The notes: generated by a model not told the origin, from the sequence alone. Shown: positions 30,432 through 43,749, counted from the first letter of the stretch. The stretch is DNA of 64,000 bases from Chrysomallon squamiferum (GCA_012295275.1 CM022676.1:905841-969840), one strand, 5' to 3'. Numbers and translations: made by a program.

Positions 30432-30595
30432 TGTATTTTCCTCTCCTATAAAAAGAAAGATAAAAAATATATTAAAAAACAAACTAATGCTGCTTGGAAT
30501 TAGAAGACTAACAAAAAAGTTGGTTGTGTTAAAACCTCTGTGATAATTTGTTTAATGACTCGACTAATTTCTATTCTAGAAATGTGACTAATAAA

Positions 30596-31682
30596 CAATG
30601 TGTGTAAATATTTTAATTTTTTAAATTTTATATTTATAGATTGAACAAATGTATGAAAACATTGCTTTTTCAAAAGTGAAAAGAAAGTAATTTGACATTC
30701 TTAAATGTAAATGAAATGAAATGAAAAGTGAAGAAAGAGGAAATGTAAATTGTCGAGATTTGGAAGTGAAGCATGAAAAAATTATAAAATGTGTAAAAAA
30801 ACAAACAAAAATAACCTGTGCAGTTAATTTAATTTGAATGTGTGGACTCACTTTTTATTTGCATTCTCTAATGTAATATTTTTGAAGTAATCAGTAACAA
30901 ATCAGAACAAACTCACAAATAAAATAATAAATACTTTATTCTGTGCACATAGAAACTGTCTTTATACATGAATCAGCAATAGAAACTGAATGACATAATA
31001 TAAACTAAATGAATAATATAATGATTTTTTTAAAATTAATTTAAGTAAGTTGCAGTTAAGCTGAACTGATTGGGAAAGCAAATAAATTTTGTTAAAGTGC
31101 CTTTATTAAAGTAATCAAATATAAACTGCTGTGTTTATACATACATTATATTGTACATAGATGTGCTAATAAGTATTATTAAACCGTAGAATGAATATTT
31201 ATGATAATTTTCATAAGTAAGTTTTAGTAAGTTTGCTTATACCTGTATACACTGACAAAGCTATTCAGTGATTGACAGTACAACCCATAATTGTTTTCTT
31301 TTAAATTTTAGATAAATATGTCACTATGATCCTTTTTAACCAGCTATCATTATTATTATTATTGTTATTATTATTATTAGTAGTAGTAGTAGTAGTATTA
31401 CTGAACAGACTTGGTAATTTTCTTCTTTTTTATTTGTTATAACTGTATATGTTGTGTATAACTATATATTTTAGTGAACTTAGAATGCTAATAACAAATC
31501 ATGAGTCTAAGTTGACAGACTAACAAAGAACTAATGATATTCATATGTAGTTAATCCAGCCTTATTGAGAGTGACTCATAGACTGTGTATGTCTATTGTC
31601 AATCTGAACAGAGGAATATAAGAAAATGAGATCAGCACAATTAAAATGTGGCTGTTAACTGCTAAAGAAATAATAATAATAA

Positions 31683-31713
<31 letters not shown>

Positions 31714-32773
31714 AAGAAGAAATTACACATCATCATGGTTAAATATTTCTGCTATTTAGATTTAGATAGTTATTTTTAACTCTAGTTAACTGTCAGTGGT
31801 GTTTTGGTGACCAGTCTAAGAGCTGTTTAACAAATTACTTTGCATGTGAACTCTTCAATTTTTTAATAAGCAGTTGCTATTAGAACTGCAAACCTGATTC
31901 CAAGAGATTCAGTATTTAAAAAATGTTTAGATAGTTATTTATTCATTTTATTATCTAAAATGAAATACATTCAGACAGAAATTAAATGTAAATGGTTTAT
32001 TTGTATTTTTACAAATCTGATATATATTTTTTTATCTTCATAGTTTTTTGTCTCCTGTCTATTTCCTCACAAAGTCTATTTTTTTTACTTGTACATATAT
32101 AAATAAATACAGTTGCATGTTTATAAATAAAACAATTTATATGCATATTTCTGGTTCTTGGTTCTTTTATTTATCTAATTATTATTATATCCTTTTTCAT
32201 ACCTTTTATTAATTTTCTTTTAAATTTTTCTTATCTTTATAATTTTGTAGATTCTGTTAAACTGCTTATTAAATAATGCTAGTAGCAGATGAAATGTGTT
32301 ATTTTCAAAAAATTTCTCTCGCTTAAAGGTTGATATTTATTGCTTTGAAACTTTCAAATGTTCATTCCTCATTAATTGTAATCTCTACCTTTGTCCTGTG
32401 TGTAGCAGTTTTTTAATAATTTTTAATTAACATAGTAAAATTATTACAATGAAAGAATGACTCAGGAAAATATTTTAATGTGTTTTGGAAGAAGAAAAAA
32501 ATAGTTTAAAAAGTTATTATTAATAAATTATACAGTTCTTAGAAAGTTAGCATTTTTATATAATGTTTTTGAAAAAAACATAAAGAAAGAAAAATTAGAA
32601 TGAAAAATTGTTTTTATCCTGATTAAGTGTAAATTATATAACATCTAATTACAGTTTGATGCAAGTAGATAAGGAAAACACAGGCCTGCAGGGTTAAGCC
32701 AGCACTTGGCCATCCTTTTTCATGTTTCTCCAAGTTTCAAACACTGTAAATAACTTTACAGTTAACAGATTTA
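30596..32773. other. 3' flank of TMEM145-like copy A; (TAG)n and (AAG)n microsatellites
   Basis: Untranslated and intergenic AT-rich DNA. (ATT)n then (TAG)n lies at about 31350-31396 and a pure (AAG)n at 31684-31720. No gene seen. Confidence 0.6.
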
Positions 32774-33007
32774 TCAAAATTTTTCAGATGACATGACTGT
32801 ACTCTCAATATCACATTTGTCAGAGCAGAATTCACCATGATATTCAGCCTCCTCCTCCTTACTACTACACCGTCTGCTGGTGTGACGGAAGAATCTTTGT
32901 GTCACTTGTATCTCTGACTGATTAATTATCACCTCGGAAGTGGTGGGTGTTACGGGTTCTTGTTTCACAGAATGATCTGGCAACAGACGTCTAGCAGCAA
33001 GGTTCAT
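32774..33007 (-). CDS. Orphan C-terminal-like open frame, unrecognised
   Basis: A 77-codon frame with coding-like, low-repeat composition. It begins MNLAARRLLPDHSVKQEP, passes through a hydrophilic Ser/Glu-rich part and ends STVMSSEKF before TGA. A good acceptor (CGTCTGTTGCCAG) inside it, just before DHSVKQEP, suggests a terminal exon of about 66 residues. It lies 1 kb downstream (gene sense) of the last exon of TMEM145-like copy B, so it might be an alternative last exon of that gene. It does not resemble either TMEM145 tail. It could also be a remnant of another gene. Confidence 0.35.
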   Translation of the reverse strand: MNLAARRLLPDHSVKQEPVTPTTSEVIINQSEIQVTQRFFRHTSRRCSSKEEEAEYHGEFCSDKCDIESTVMSSEKF

Positions 33008-33219
33008 AACACTTTGCCAAATAATGCTAGTCCTTTTTCTTTCTTATAAAAGCCTTGAGATTTTTTTTGTTAGGGGCAGAACTGTGAAATGATTATCATG
33101 GAAAGGCTGCTGTCCCCTGAATGCACTTGGTAACTAGTTATTTATATATTATATTTGCTATTTTCATTGTATTAACCTGTAATGTAATTGATGTGACAGA
33201 TTACAATATTTCTATTCCT

Positions 33220-33413
33220 CTATATTAGTCTGTATATATTGAATGTTCAATGCTAGTGCAAATACAGACTTGTGTTTGTTGTGTTCTAGTGCACAAACAT
33301 GTGATACAGTATTTACATATTACATAGATCTCTTAACAGATACCCTAGAGCAAGCCAACTCTGGTAGTAACATGCTTGATACATATTTACAATTTAGGAG
33401 AATCCCAGTGATT
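33220..33413. repeat. Diverged interspersed repeat, copy 2
   Basis: Same block order as 30-205: CTATATTAGTCTG, TTGAATGTTCAA, TGTTTGTTGTGTT, ACATAGATC, TAGAGCAA, CTTGATACATATTTACAA, GAATCCC. It has an extra insertion of about 15 bases after the TGCTAGTG block. The two copies lie 33 kb apart in the same orientation. Confidence 0.75.
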
Positions 33414-34023
33414 CTGGTTTTCTCCTGATCTCTTCTTCAGGCGAACTCAATATCAAAGAAGTAGCCAGTCTTTGTAGTTTCATGGCTGCTTCAGCCATTA
33501 CTAAAATGTCATAGTGTCAATAGATAAAAATAACAGAAATTTCAGTGAAAATGTGGTGCAAAATATTTAAAAATGATGACTGTTTACAAGTTGTTCAAAA
33601 AGTACTGTTTATTTTAATAACAACATAGAATAATATGAATTGTTTAAAAATCTTTATTACAAAATGAGAAAACTTTTGCACTCATTACAAAATTAAAGAG
33701 ACACTACAAAGATAATTTGATGAAATGAAAAATTAATGCATTTTATTAATTTTTAATTTACTTTCTAACAAGTTTGATCAAGATCAAAATTCAGTTACAA
33801 TTTCTTAAATACTCCACATACAAAACATAAACACACACATAAAAAACATTTATTGATATCAGTGTTAAGTGTGTGATACTACACTCTGAACAGAATGGGT
33901 GTGACCAAGAACAGATATTGTTTATGAAAATAATTCAGCTGTTATGAAAATCATTAAATTCACTAATACACATCCATAATCAATATTTTCAACATTAATC
34001 CTTTCATTTGTTCCACCTAAGTT

Positions 34024-36672
34024 TCAACTCTGAGCTAACCGATTTTGTACCTGAAACATGGCCTCATAGCGTGGAATGTTGGAACGACGGTGGTGTTCTC
34101 GGTATGGATATGAACTGTGCATGTTGTTCTGGGATAACAAACAGTCTCCACTTTGATTTCCTCCAAGCATAGGCTATAAAAATATAAAATTCTTTACTTT
34201 TTTTTCTTTTTTTTTTGAAACCCAGTATAAGAACCCCAAATAATTTAAAATAAATAAGTAAAAAATGAAACATTTATACATCATTAAAACACAAGACATA
34301 CAATGTTGTGTATGTGTATATGCATCTGTGAATATTGGTATGAATATGGTTGGTTGTGTGTGTGTGTGTGTGTATGTGTGTTTACTGTTATGAATATTGA
34401 TATGTAATGGTTTTGTGTGTCTGTGTGTTTTGTGCGTTCTTTTGTAGTGTGCTTTTCATTTATTTGTATTTAGGAGTCATGTATGTTTTTATTTATTTTT
34501 ATTTTTTTATATAATAATATTGTTTTGGGCAATAAAACTAAAACATATTTTAAACCAGAAACATTTGACTGTGTACTTGTTGCTCAGTGAGTGGCTCAGT
34601 GTTTAAAGTCTTCAAGAAAAACTGAGACATTAATAATAGGGTCTAAATATTTCATTTCTTATTTTTGCATTTTTCTCATTTTCTGTTTTTCAGTCTGCAT
34701 GCAACACTACAATCAAAATGTCTCAGGAACTATCTAGTCTTTCCAGTGAAACTCAGCACATTTGTATTAGTGTCAGGTTGACGTTACAATAGAGAGATTT
34801 AGGAGATTTCTATTTTTTTTTATAGTTTTCACTTTATAAAGGTTGATTGCTTAAAAGGGCACACAATTAAAAGGATTTAAAAAAAGAAAAAAAGAAGTAA
34901 AAACATTTAATGATCACGAGCAAAAAATATCTCTGTATTGTTATACAAAATACATTCTGCAAAAACCTTCCTCTGTAATGTATTTGGTAGGTAAAAAATC
35001 ATTTCTTGAAAACCTAATATTCCGCCACGCAATAAACAGGTTGAAAATCAAAAGCAGCTTGGCATAACCTCACAGCAGTTAGGAATTCAAACCTAACTTT
35101 ATTTTTATTATATATATATATATATATATCTATTTTAGAAGACTATTTAACATTAATAATTTTTACTGTTTCATATCTTGCTTGAGGAGAGTCGGGGATG
35201 ACCTGAGGTTCCTGTCTCTTTGTGTAGGTCTGTGAGACAACAAACAGAGCTGAGAAGTCAGGACCTTGTCCCACAGCATACTCATTTATGCTGCTTACTT
35301 CTGTCCCATCCATAAAGCCAATCTGTGATACATCATGTTAAAACAAAATAACTATTTTAACATGGAGACTGAATAATATTTTGTTGCCATATTATTCATA
35401 AATTATAGATATTTTAATATTTTTATTTACTGCAAATAATAAAGATATTAATTATCTCTAAATTAATGTGAAATTTCAACAAAATATAAAAATGTATTCA
35501 ATTTGGTCCAATTCAATAAAAACAAACACCAAAAAGTGTCCTTAATAAGAATTTTAAATGTCATTAAATGTCATTTATAAAACTGTCACCTGGGATGTCC
35601 TGATGTGATATGGGAAATTTTTATTGGCAGCTGATGGACTTGTCAACACCTGCAATAGTAATTATTATTATCATTATCATTATCATTTTTAATATTAAAT
35701 ATGCATTCCAAATTTTAAAGGTTTTTTGTTTGGTTATTGTTGTTTTTTTTGTTTGTATTTTGTTTTTTCATAATGTTTTATTTATTTTTTTTGATTTTTT
35801 TTTTTTTTTTTTTTGAGTTATATAAAATATAAAATATAAAATGAATAATAAAATAATTCACAAGAAAGAAGAGATGTCCAATTAAACCAATAAACAGTTC
35901 AATTCCATTCACAGTTTTTTCTCTCATCCACAGAGGCAACGCCAGGTTTGAGATGAGAATCATCAAAGGAGTAAGAAAAAACCTGCAAACACAAAATCAC
36001 ATTAGAGGACACACTCCACCAATACAGTTTGCAACCAATGTTTTTTATTCTTCAATTCCACTAAATTATGTTAATTCACCTTATCTGAAATCATGAATCT
36101 GTTTCTACATCTGTGGATGTAGGACTGGATATGAGCTTTTTATATCTCATTTAATACTGCTGATATGTACCTTTTGTAATACAAAGAAATAGTTGTCCAA
36201 GTAATTATTTATTTGTTTTCTGCTTCCAGCCTAACTTAATAAAGTTGTATAACCACAAAAGAGAACATTGAAAAATGTCTGGCTGAAAACATTTTTCTGC
36301 AGTTGTAGCATCATGGGGCATATTAATAACATAATCAAATTAATAAACATCTTATGTATTAACACGTAACATGATATGTTGATCAGCAAGTGGATGTTAT
36401 ATTTACAGTTTTGATGCAAGATGAATAACAGAGAACACACTCACCAAACAGTGTAAAATAAGTAGAATGGAATGTAGAATTTGCGTTTTGACTCGAAGTG
36501 TAGGTAGGTATCAAATGAAAAGTAGGAGAATAAAAACCACGCAATAATTCTCAGACCAACAAGACAATAGCCAGCATCACTTTCATAGATGTACAGAACC
36601 AAGCCTTCATCAAACATCTGCAACAACCATGTTTACTTTTCCTCAGTTTCTATGTCATTCACCGACATATTG

Positions 36673-36710
<38 letters not shown>

Positions 36711-39700
36711 AATAATAAAAATAATAATAAATAATTTTGAATAACATTTTTACTCAGGATTACAAAATTTTGTAACCAGATAATTGTACAGATCAAGTTA
36801 AAAAATATATCATCAACACCTGTTGAGGAAATTTAAAATAAATAAATATAATTTTAAACCTACTGTCTCTTCCCAAATAAGTAGAACAGAGTATGCAACA
36901 ATGTAAACACATGTGAAAACTGTAAAGATAATATTTTCACATGATTTCAGTTTTCCTCGTGTTATGGAGAAACCACTTGCCATAAGCAGAATAAGTAGCA
37001 GGAAAATAATGTCACTGGCAGATGAAACAATACGAGCTGAAAAAACAAACAAAACAACTTGAAAGTGCCCATTCTTAAACTGTAATGGAAACTGATTTCT
37101 TTCAGACAAACTCAATAATAACTTTTTATATATCCATCTAGCAAAAATGTGTAACATGCAGTACTAGATATTAGTTATCCATATTCAACACTGACACAAA
37201 AACAAAAAACAAAATATCACATGAAAAAAGATTTACTAAATAAAAAGATATATAATTTTAGATGATTTATTTTCTGCCAATCAAAGAAAAAAAAATCTTC
37301 TAAATTGATCTATGTTTGACCAACATTTAGCAGAGAATAAAATGTGATATTATTGATACCTGTCACTTTTGTACCTCGTATTGATCTCCCAGTATTTGAA
37401 TATTTCCCATATGCAATGGTCAGGAGAAAAAGGTGGAAAGTCCAAAGAGCAACAGCAACAATATACATCTTAAACGTTGTATGCAGCAGTTGGCGTTTAT
37501 TAAGCATGACTAAAAGTATAACAGTATATATATAGTATCTTAAAATAAATTATTTCTCAAGAGAGAAAAATTCAGAAGATGATGTTAGTATAATTTCAAT
37601 CAAGAACTTAGCATTTATAACGTATGTAAATATTTATGATAGGAATGAAACTTCTTTCAGGATCCATTGAGCAACTTTGGAGTGTGCTAAATGGATTTGA
37701 AAAATTACAGTTCTCAGTTAACTTTGACATGGTTTATATTGTTCGACTTATTTAGGAAGAGACAGTAACTTTAAAGTTTTAGTTTTGTTGTTTTTATTTC
37801 TAACTGATGATACATTTTCTTCAGCTTGACTTGTACACTTATCAGGTAACAATTATCTCAGTTTCAATACAGGCTGTTAAATCTAAACTCTGTGCTGCAC
37901 ATGGTGTGTTGTATCACCAACATAAAACTTTCAGTGGTGTGAATTAGCACCACATCAGCTGAGACTAGTTGACTAGCACTGGTCACTGACTGGCTGATAC
38001 TAATCATTACACTAGAAACCATACTATGCTTATGGACATTTGAAAATTATGACTTTCAAACAAATTCAAAAGCTATTTTTTAAAATTAATTTCATTTGTT
38101 TCAAGTTCTGGAGGACCCCATTACTCTCCTGTTTGTGGGTTGGTGCATACAAAAGTTTTGTTGAATTGGTAGAAGCAGATTTCCTGTCATTTTCTTGTCA
38201 TTACCAATGCCATATAATTATTCTTTAAATAGAACATTTACTTCCTTCCTTGCAGTGAATGAAAATGTGTAACTAACCTGAAAATGCTACAGTGCATCCT
38301 AAAATTATCAAATGTATGAGGAAGAATGTGATGTCAGTAGGCAGAATATCTGTAATTAAAATTAAATTTTAATTAATCTTGTTTATTTATATAAAAATTA
38401 TTAATGTACATCAACACATTTAGATTAAGTTACTAACATTGGCTATTTCAGCCAGACCTTTCAAAATTCTCATACAGCATACTTTTCAAATAGGATCATC
38501 TTGAAATGATGTCATCAGATTAAATCATAAAATAAAAATGTTCTTACAAAATTCATCTGCAGAGAATTCATAATATAGTTTTTCATCAGGTTCACCATTA
38601 GTCAGGTGGATAGAGTACTTGAGTTTTAAACCATGCTATAAAATGAATAATACATTTTATATACTTCTCTGAATTTATTATAAAAATTGTTATAAGATAT
38701 GATTAGCAAAAGCATTTTTAAATATTTTAATAAATATTTTTCAGCTGCAAGTAAAAATTTGTTTGTAATACACTTTCCAAATCAGTCTATTTTTGATGTT
38801 TTAAACTTGTGTTAAAAACTAAACAGCTAAAAATAAAAAACAAATAGCATACTGATGCTTGTAGACATCTTGACACAGCTATGAACCACCAGGTTTCACG
38901 CTGTGTACGAAATGTTCGTCGTCCAGAACAGTTCCAGTATAAATTTGATTTTCCATCGTGACTTGGCATAAAAACTTTGTAACATTTTGACTGTGGAGAC
39001 AGGTACATTGAACTATTGTCAAGATAAATAATCTGATTTTGTAACACATCAAGCACAGCTAATTTTTCAATACAGCTCTGAAACAGAACAATTATTATTA
39101 TTATTATTATTAACTTTTTCTATTTTTTAAATTTTATTACAGATAAATAATAAACTAAAAACCTCAGTGACAATGGGGACTAATTAAAATTGCTACGTGA
39201 ATAGTTTTTACATTCTTCCAGAAGGTGAATAAAATTATCCATTAATATGATATATATTTAAATTTCTAGAAGAGGTTTACTTTTTTCAATAGTGCAGTAT
39301 CAAAATCCATAGTAATATGTGGGATGGACAATATAATCCACACACTTTAAATAAAACAAGAAATGTGTTACCTTATCTGAAGGATAAATTTTATGCCAAA
39401 CTTTATCATTGTAAAACAACATATCAAGTGTGTCATGGGTCTGGAAAAAAATTTTAAAAATCCTGAAAGTTTATTTTTTATCTAGCAATAATTTGAGCAA
39501 AGAGAATTAATTTACTTTTAAATTATTAAAAACAACACTTGTTTTACAAAACTGGTATCAGACATGCTCTTACACCATTGTTATTAATTATCAGCAACTA
39601 ATCATTTATATACAAATTTTATAATCAAGACAAACACTTTCTTTGATAAATCATCTGTTGCATTCTGGTTGGAATTCAAAATACCGGAAATCAGTTTTCT

Positions 39701-40436
39701 ATGACCTTTCTTGAAACAAATTCTGAGATACAACCTATTCCATTCAGAATATACATGATCATTATATTATAGCTATAAATAAATTAAACTTATTATTCCT
39801 AAAAAAGCATTTTTTAAAGTAATATACATACAGTAGGATAAAAAAAGGTGTATGTGAAAGCCCCTTTTTCACTTAAAAAACAAAACCGGGTGAGAAACTT
39901 CCAGTTCATCTGAAATGTCAATTAATCGATTATAATATACACCTATTCAAGCACAATTAAGAATATAAAAATAACAAATAAATAAATAAATTTAATTAAA
40001 ATTTATTTTTTGTTATGTAAAACCTTTAATCTTATACACATAACACTTTTTAATTTTAATAATAATAACATGAATATGAAACGTTTAGAAACAGCGTAGA
40101 AAGAAAAAAAATAGATAATAAGTAAATGCAATAGCGAATCTAAAGCAAGTAATGTGCTTTAAAAGAAAACCTCCAAACTGCAGTTTTACGGAAAACAAAA
40201 CTATGATTTCATATGTATTTATTTATACCTTTGCGATGAACGTTGGTTTTATTTTAATTAATAACAAAAGAATAACGAATAATTTTAAAATCAAAATTTA
40301 TATTGAGTCCATTATATATGAAATACATAACCTTGCTTTTTGTCGTGTCTATATAGCCTTCAACCCATTTCGCTAATGAACCAGAAACAAAAAATAAAAG
40401 ATTAAAACAAAATAAAACTAAAGTTTTTGCATCCAT
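34024..40436 (-). CDS. TMEM145-like GOST-family seven-transmembrane protein, copy B
   Basis: Exons in gene order: 40436-40332, 39909-39832, 39440-39372, 39077-38853, 38635-38548, 38349-38278, 37509-37360, 37036-36864, 36617-36445, 35982-35862, 35649-35590, 35322-35167, 34173-34024 (ends TGA). This gives 539 residues (544 from the in-frame ATG at 40451; the inner ATG has the better TCAATGG context). It has a signal peptide, then AKWVEGYIDTTKSK. There is one ectodomain exon (SCIEKLAVLD to WWFIAVSRCLQAS), followed by seven helices starting YILPTDITFFLIHL, with WMREKTVNGIELFIG and NFPYHIRTSQ. The splice phases match copy A, and exons 6-11 of this list are identical in length to their counterparts. 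The tail is shorter, ends RYEAMFQVQNRLAQS, and lacks the PPxY motif. The donor after exon 12 (GTAAAA) is weak. It is convergent with copy A. Confidence 0.92.
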
Positions 40437-40451
40437 TGAAAACTTGTACAT

Positions 40452-41366
40452 CTTTAATTACGTCATATTTTAACCAAAAATCACGCAGTGCAAATTTTTT
40501 TGCTGTGCAAAAGTAATGCGGAAAATACTTTTCCAGATTTTTCCAGAAATATCTTCAAGAAATATCAAAAGTAACGTTTGATCATTTAGGTCAATGTTAA
40601 AAGTAATATCCCAAACTTAATGTAAAAGTCTTTAGTGCGAAAGTTTGCCTGCTTAACTTTAATTAGATTCGTTATTTTTCGCTCCGATCTGCTCGTTACT
40701 TTTCGGTGAACACATTCGGGAATTGTCATCTATAATTACTATTATTATTTTTTGTTGTTCTCGTTGTTTCGTCATCCATGTTTTCCGTCCTTTATTTAAA
40801 TAGTTAACAACTGAATGTATCCTCCTCGGTTCTAATTAATTCCATACTAGCTGAAAGAGCGAGAAAAAAGAAGAAAAAAAGTATAAAACGGGGCTACATT
40901 ACATTTTTCAGTAGATGGAGATTAAAATTTTATTTTGAAAGTTATGTAAGTGAAATAATTACATTTACTGAGGTTTTTAATGTGCTTTTCTATTTTGGTG
41001 TTCTAATAAGACTTCGGCATTTACTATTTTTAAAGTTGTTCTTCTTATGCTTCTATTACTACTACTATAACTACTACTACCACGAATGTTATATGTTATT
41101 GTTGTTGTTGCTGTACGTTAATTAATCATATTATTTTTTTATTATTATTTCCCCCCCCCCCACGAACTGTAGGTAATGGCGTCCTGAATCAGATAAGACT
41201 TGGTGTCTTTACCCGGCTCGCCACAGATACATTATGATGAAATGAGAATGCAATGACTACCACAGTAAAGAGCAGCATTTCCATTGTTCGTTTTTGTTTT
41301 GATGGAAGCGATTTTTGTTTTATTATTTATTTATTTTATTTATGCCCTTTCGTGCAATAGCGAGAC
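40452..41366. other. Upstream region of TMEM145-like copy B
   Basis: Promoter side of the minus-strand gene. It contains an 11-base C run at 41151-41161 and (TTA)n nearby. No gene seen. Confidence 0.55.
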
Positions 41367-41700
41367 GTGCCTTTCTATGCATCGGAAAATACAGTTTCAG
41401 TTTCTGCACTCATGTTATATCTTCTTACACAACACTCATCCACGCAGTCAAAGTATTTAAGACCTTACGTCAAAAATGTTAGTGATACAGGCCCAAACAG
41501 ACGCAGGCAGACTAAATACTGCCATTTGAACTTGTTGAAAGTTTATCATGAGCGTAAGCCAGCAGTGCAAATCACGGCAGTAAACCTTCCCGATGTGTCG
41601 AAACGTGAGGTGAAAATGCTTATAGAAGTATATATTCCGTTATTTACGGATGCTCCAAATGTAACTAACATTCTGGCTCAAGATGTGTCTCATATGGACA
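41367..41700 (+). mobile_element. Ty3/Gypsy-type retrotransposon remnant: integrase C-terminal end
   Basis: The open frame contains KYLRPYVKNVSDT followed by NRRRQTKYCHLNLLKVYHER. This corresponds to the GPY/F region and the conserved C-H-[VL]-N-[ML]-L-K-x-Y signature at the end of Gypsy-class integrases. No integrase core, RNase H or reverse transcriptase is visible upstream, so only a fragment of the element remains. A purine tract at 42138-42150 (CTGGGGGAGGGGG) could be its polypurine tract, but no paired LTRs were found. Confidence 0.65.
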
Positions 41701-41748
41701 AGAAACCCAGATGACATTCCACAAGAAGAGTATGCAGAATTCTACAAG
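41692..41748 (+). pseudogene. HSP90-like 19-codon fragment
   Basis: In a frame different from the retroelement remnant, overlapping its end, 19 codons read IWTRNPDDIPQEEYAEFYK. This matches the middle-domain motif of cytosolic HSP90 at about 17 of 19 positions. The similarity stops abruptly on both sides: the upstream residues do not match HSP90, and downstream FPTHYRELIADRTVN then a stop does not match either. It is probably a captured or decayed gene fragment. Confidence 0.6.
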
Positions 41749-41883
41749 TTCCCGACGCATTATCGAGAGCTCATTGCGGATAGAACTGTTAATTAACATT
41801 AAAGTTTTTGTCAAGTGTTCATTACGATGTGTCACCAAAATGATTGACTTTCGTGGTTCATGATGATCACTTGTGTATTATTT

Positions 41884-42026
41884 CATATATGTATTGTTGT
41901 ATGCATTATTGTATTTATCATGAATATGTTATTGTATTCATCATGTATGTATTATTATATTTATGATGTTTGCATTATCATATTTATCATTGTATGTATT
42001 ACTGTATTTATCATGTATGTATCTTA
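41884..42026. repeat. Minisatellite, unit about 23 bases
   Basis: Five to six imperfect tandem copies of TATGTATTATTGTATTTATC plus ATG, with unit length varying by a few bases, directly downstream of the HSP90-like fragment. Confidence 0.75.
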
Positions 42027-42690
42027 TTTTAAGTTCCTTGATTTACCATGGATAAACTGCATAGAGTCTTACATTGATAATACGTTTTACAATATGTATA
42101 TTTCAGTACCTTAGGTAGGGGAACTAGTCTGTTTTTCTGGGGGAGGGGGCCGTATGAAGGTAAACCGGTTTTTTAATTTTTTATCTTACGTAGTAGGGCT
42201 CTTAATCATACCCTAATATGGCCTCGTTCAAACTGTGAACAGTTTTCTCGGCAATATTTAGATGTACTGTTTTCTGTGTTTGTTTAACTTTAAAAATTCG
42301 TCCTAATTTATTTACAAAGCCACGGATCGCAGTTTACCTACTTAGTTGAATCCGCTGACTGCTATTTTTTTTTTTTACTTATTATAATATTTTATATTAC
42401 TGTACTTTTAAGGTATAGTTTTTGAAAATGTCGGTAGCATATTTACTATTTACCTAAATAGCCTACTTTAATACAGTTTAACATCTCGTAATTAACCTGT
42501 ATGCATCATTAAAGTAAGTAAATATATTCCTAACAGTATGTATTAATTAAATATCTGCTGTTAGTTGACAGTAACCCAATTACTGAAATCAGCTAACAAT
42601 TAACGATCATTAGCGAGAGACAAAATGGAATTTGTGTCAGCTTCAGGGAAGTCCGCGACGTGTTTATTTAAATAAATTTTAAAATGAGAT

Positions 42691-42900
42691 GAGACGACAC
42701 GCCAGCTCGTTACGATTCGATATGCTGGACACCTCTTTTGTCCTGCAATCGTAACGAGAACCCCTTTCTTTTTCCTTCCCCAAAACTCTTTTTCTGCGAC
42801 AGACACGCCCTCGTGTCTGTCAGAAAGCATGCCCGTCATAGACATGCTCGCTCTAATTAGCACGTTAAATTTTTTCCAGTTCCAGTTCCAGAGACGACAC
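42691..42900. repeat. Three consecutive hairpins flanked by a 10-base direct repeat
   Basis: GAGACGACAC occurs at 42691-42700 and again at 42891-42900. Between them are three inverted repeats. CTCGTTACGATT pairs with AATCGTAACGAG (42706-42758, 12 bp). GACAGACACG pairs with CGTGTCTGTC across a 4-base loop (42798-42821, extended outward by TTTCT/AGAAA with a 2-base bulge). AGCATG pairs with CATGCT (42826-42848). The open minus frame across this block has no recognisable product. It may be a small foldback transposon or part of a retroelement LTR. Confidence 0.6.
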
Positions 42901-43597
42901 AGAACAAAGTGGAGAAGACATGGGTGGGAGTGAGAAATTGGCGGCCATTATTAGGCAATTATGTTGGTAAATATGTTTTGCGTTATCATTGTTTAAGTCG
43001 GATGTAGGGACAAATGGTTATCTTGTTTCTGTATGCTCTGTTTGATTTGTTGATCAAGTTGATGTAACCTGTATATGCTCCACAGAGAGTTTGAGTTATA
43101 TATATTTCAACATGACCTGTAAGAATTATATTTCATTTTACGCCAACTCCCACGTCCTCAACCACTAAATACATGTGTAAAATAAATAATTATCTTTGTA
43201 ATATAAATATTGTGTTTTGTTTTGTGTTCATAGTGGATACTTAATATTGTATATAGTTTATATCTGTAGTATATGCAAACATTTTTATCTGTTATAATAA
43301 ACCGTCACAGTTTCTTAATTACACAGTCAGTGGGTTCACCAAAGGCGCAAACCGTAGACAAGAAACAAGCCATATTTTAACTGGGTCGTTAGCACTTGAA
43401 AGCTAACACCTTTTATGCGCTGGGCCTCTGACATTAAGAACCTGATAATGCCCTTGAGAAATATAAATGAAATATTCGTAGCTTTATAAGTGTATTGCTG
43501 TTTTAGAAATAAACCGTATTTTGCGCTGCAAGTGACTCAGTCATTTGAGTCATCCCACCATGTTTGTGGTTGAAGTATGTCCGAGTTAGTGAAATAT

Positions 43598-43676
43598 ATT
43601 ACTAAATAAAATTGCCCAGTTATATATATATTACTAAATAAAATTGATATATATATATATATTGACCGGATGAAAT

Positions 43677-43749
<73 letters not shown>

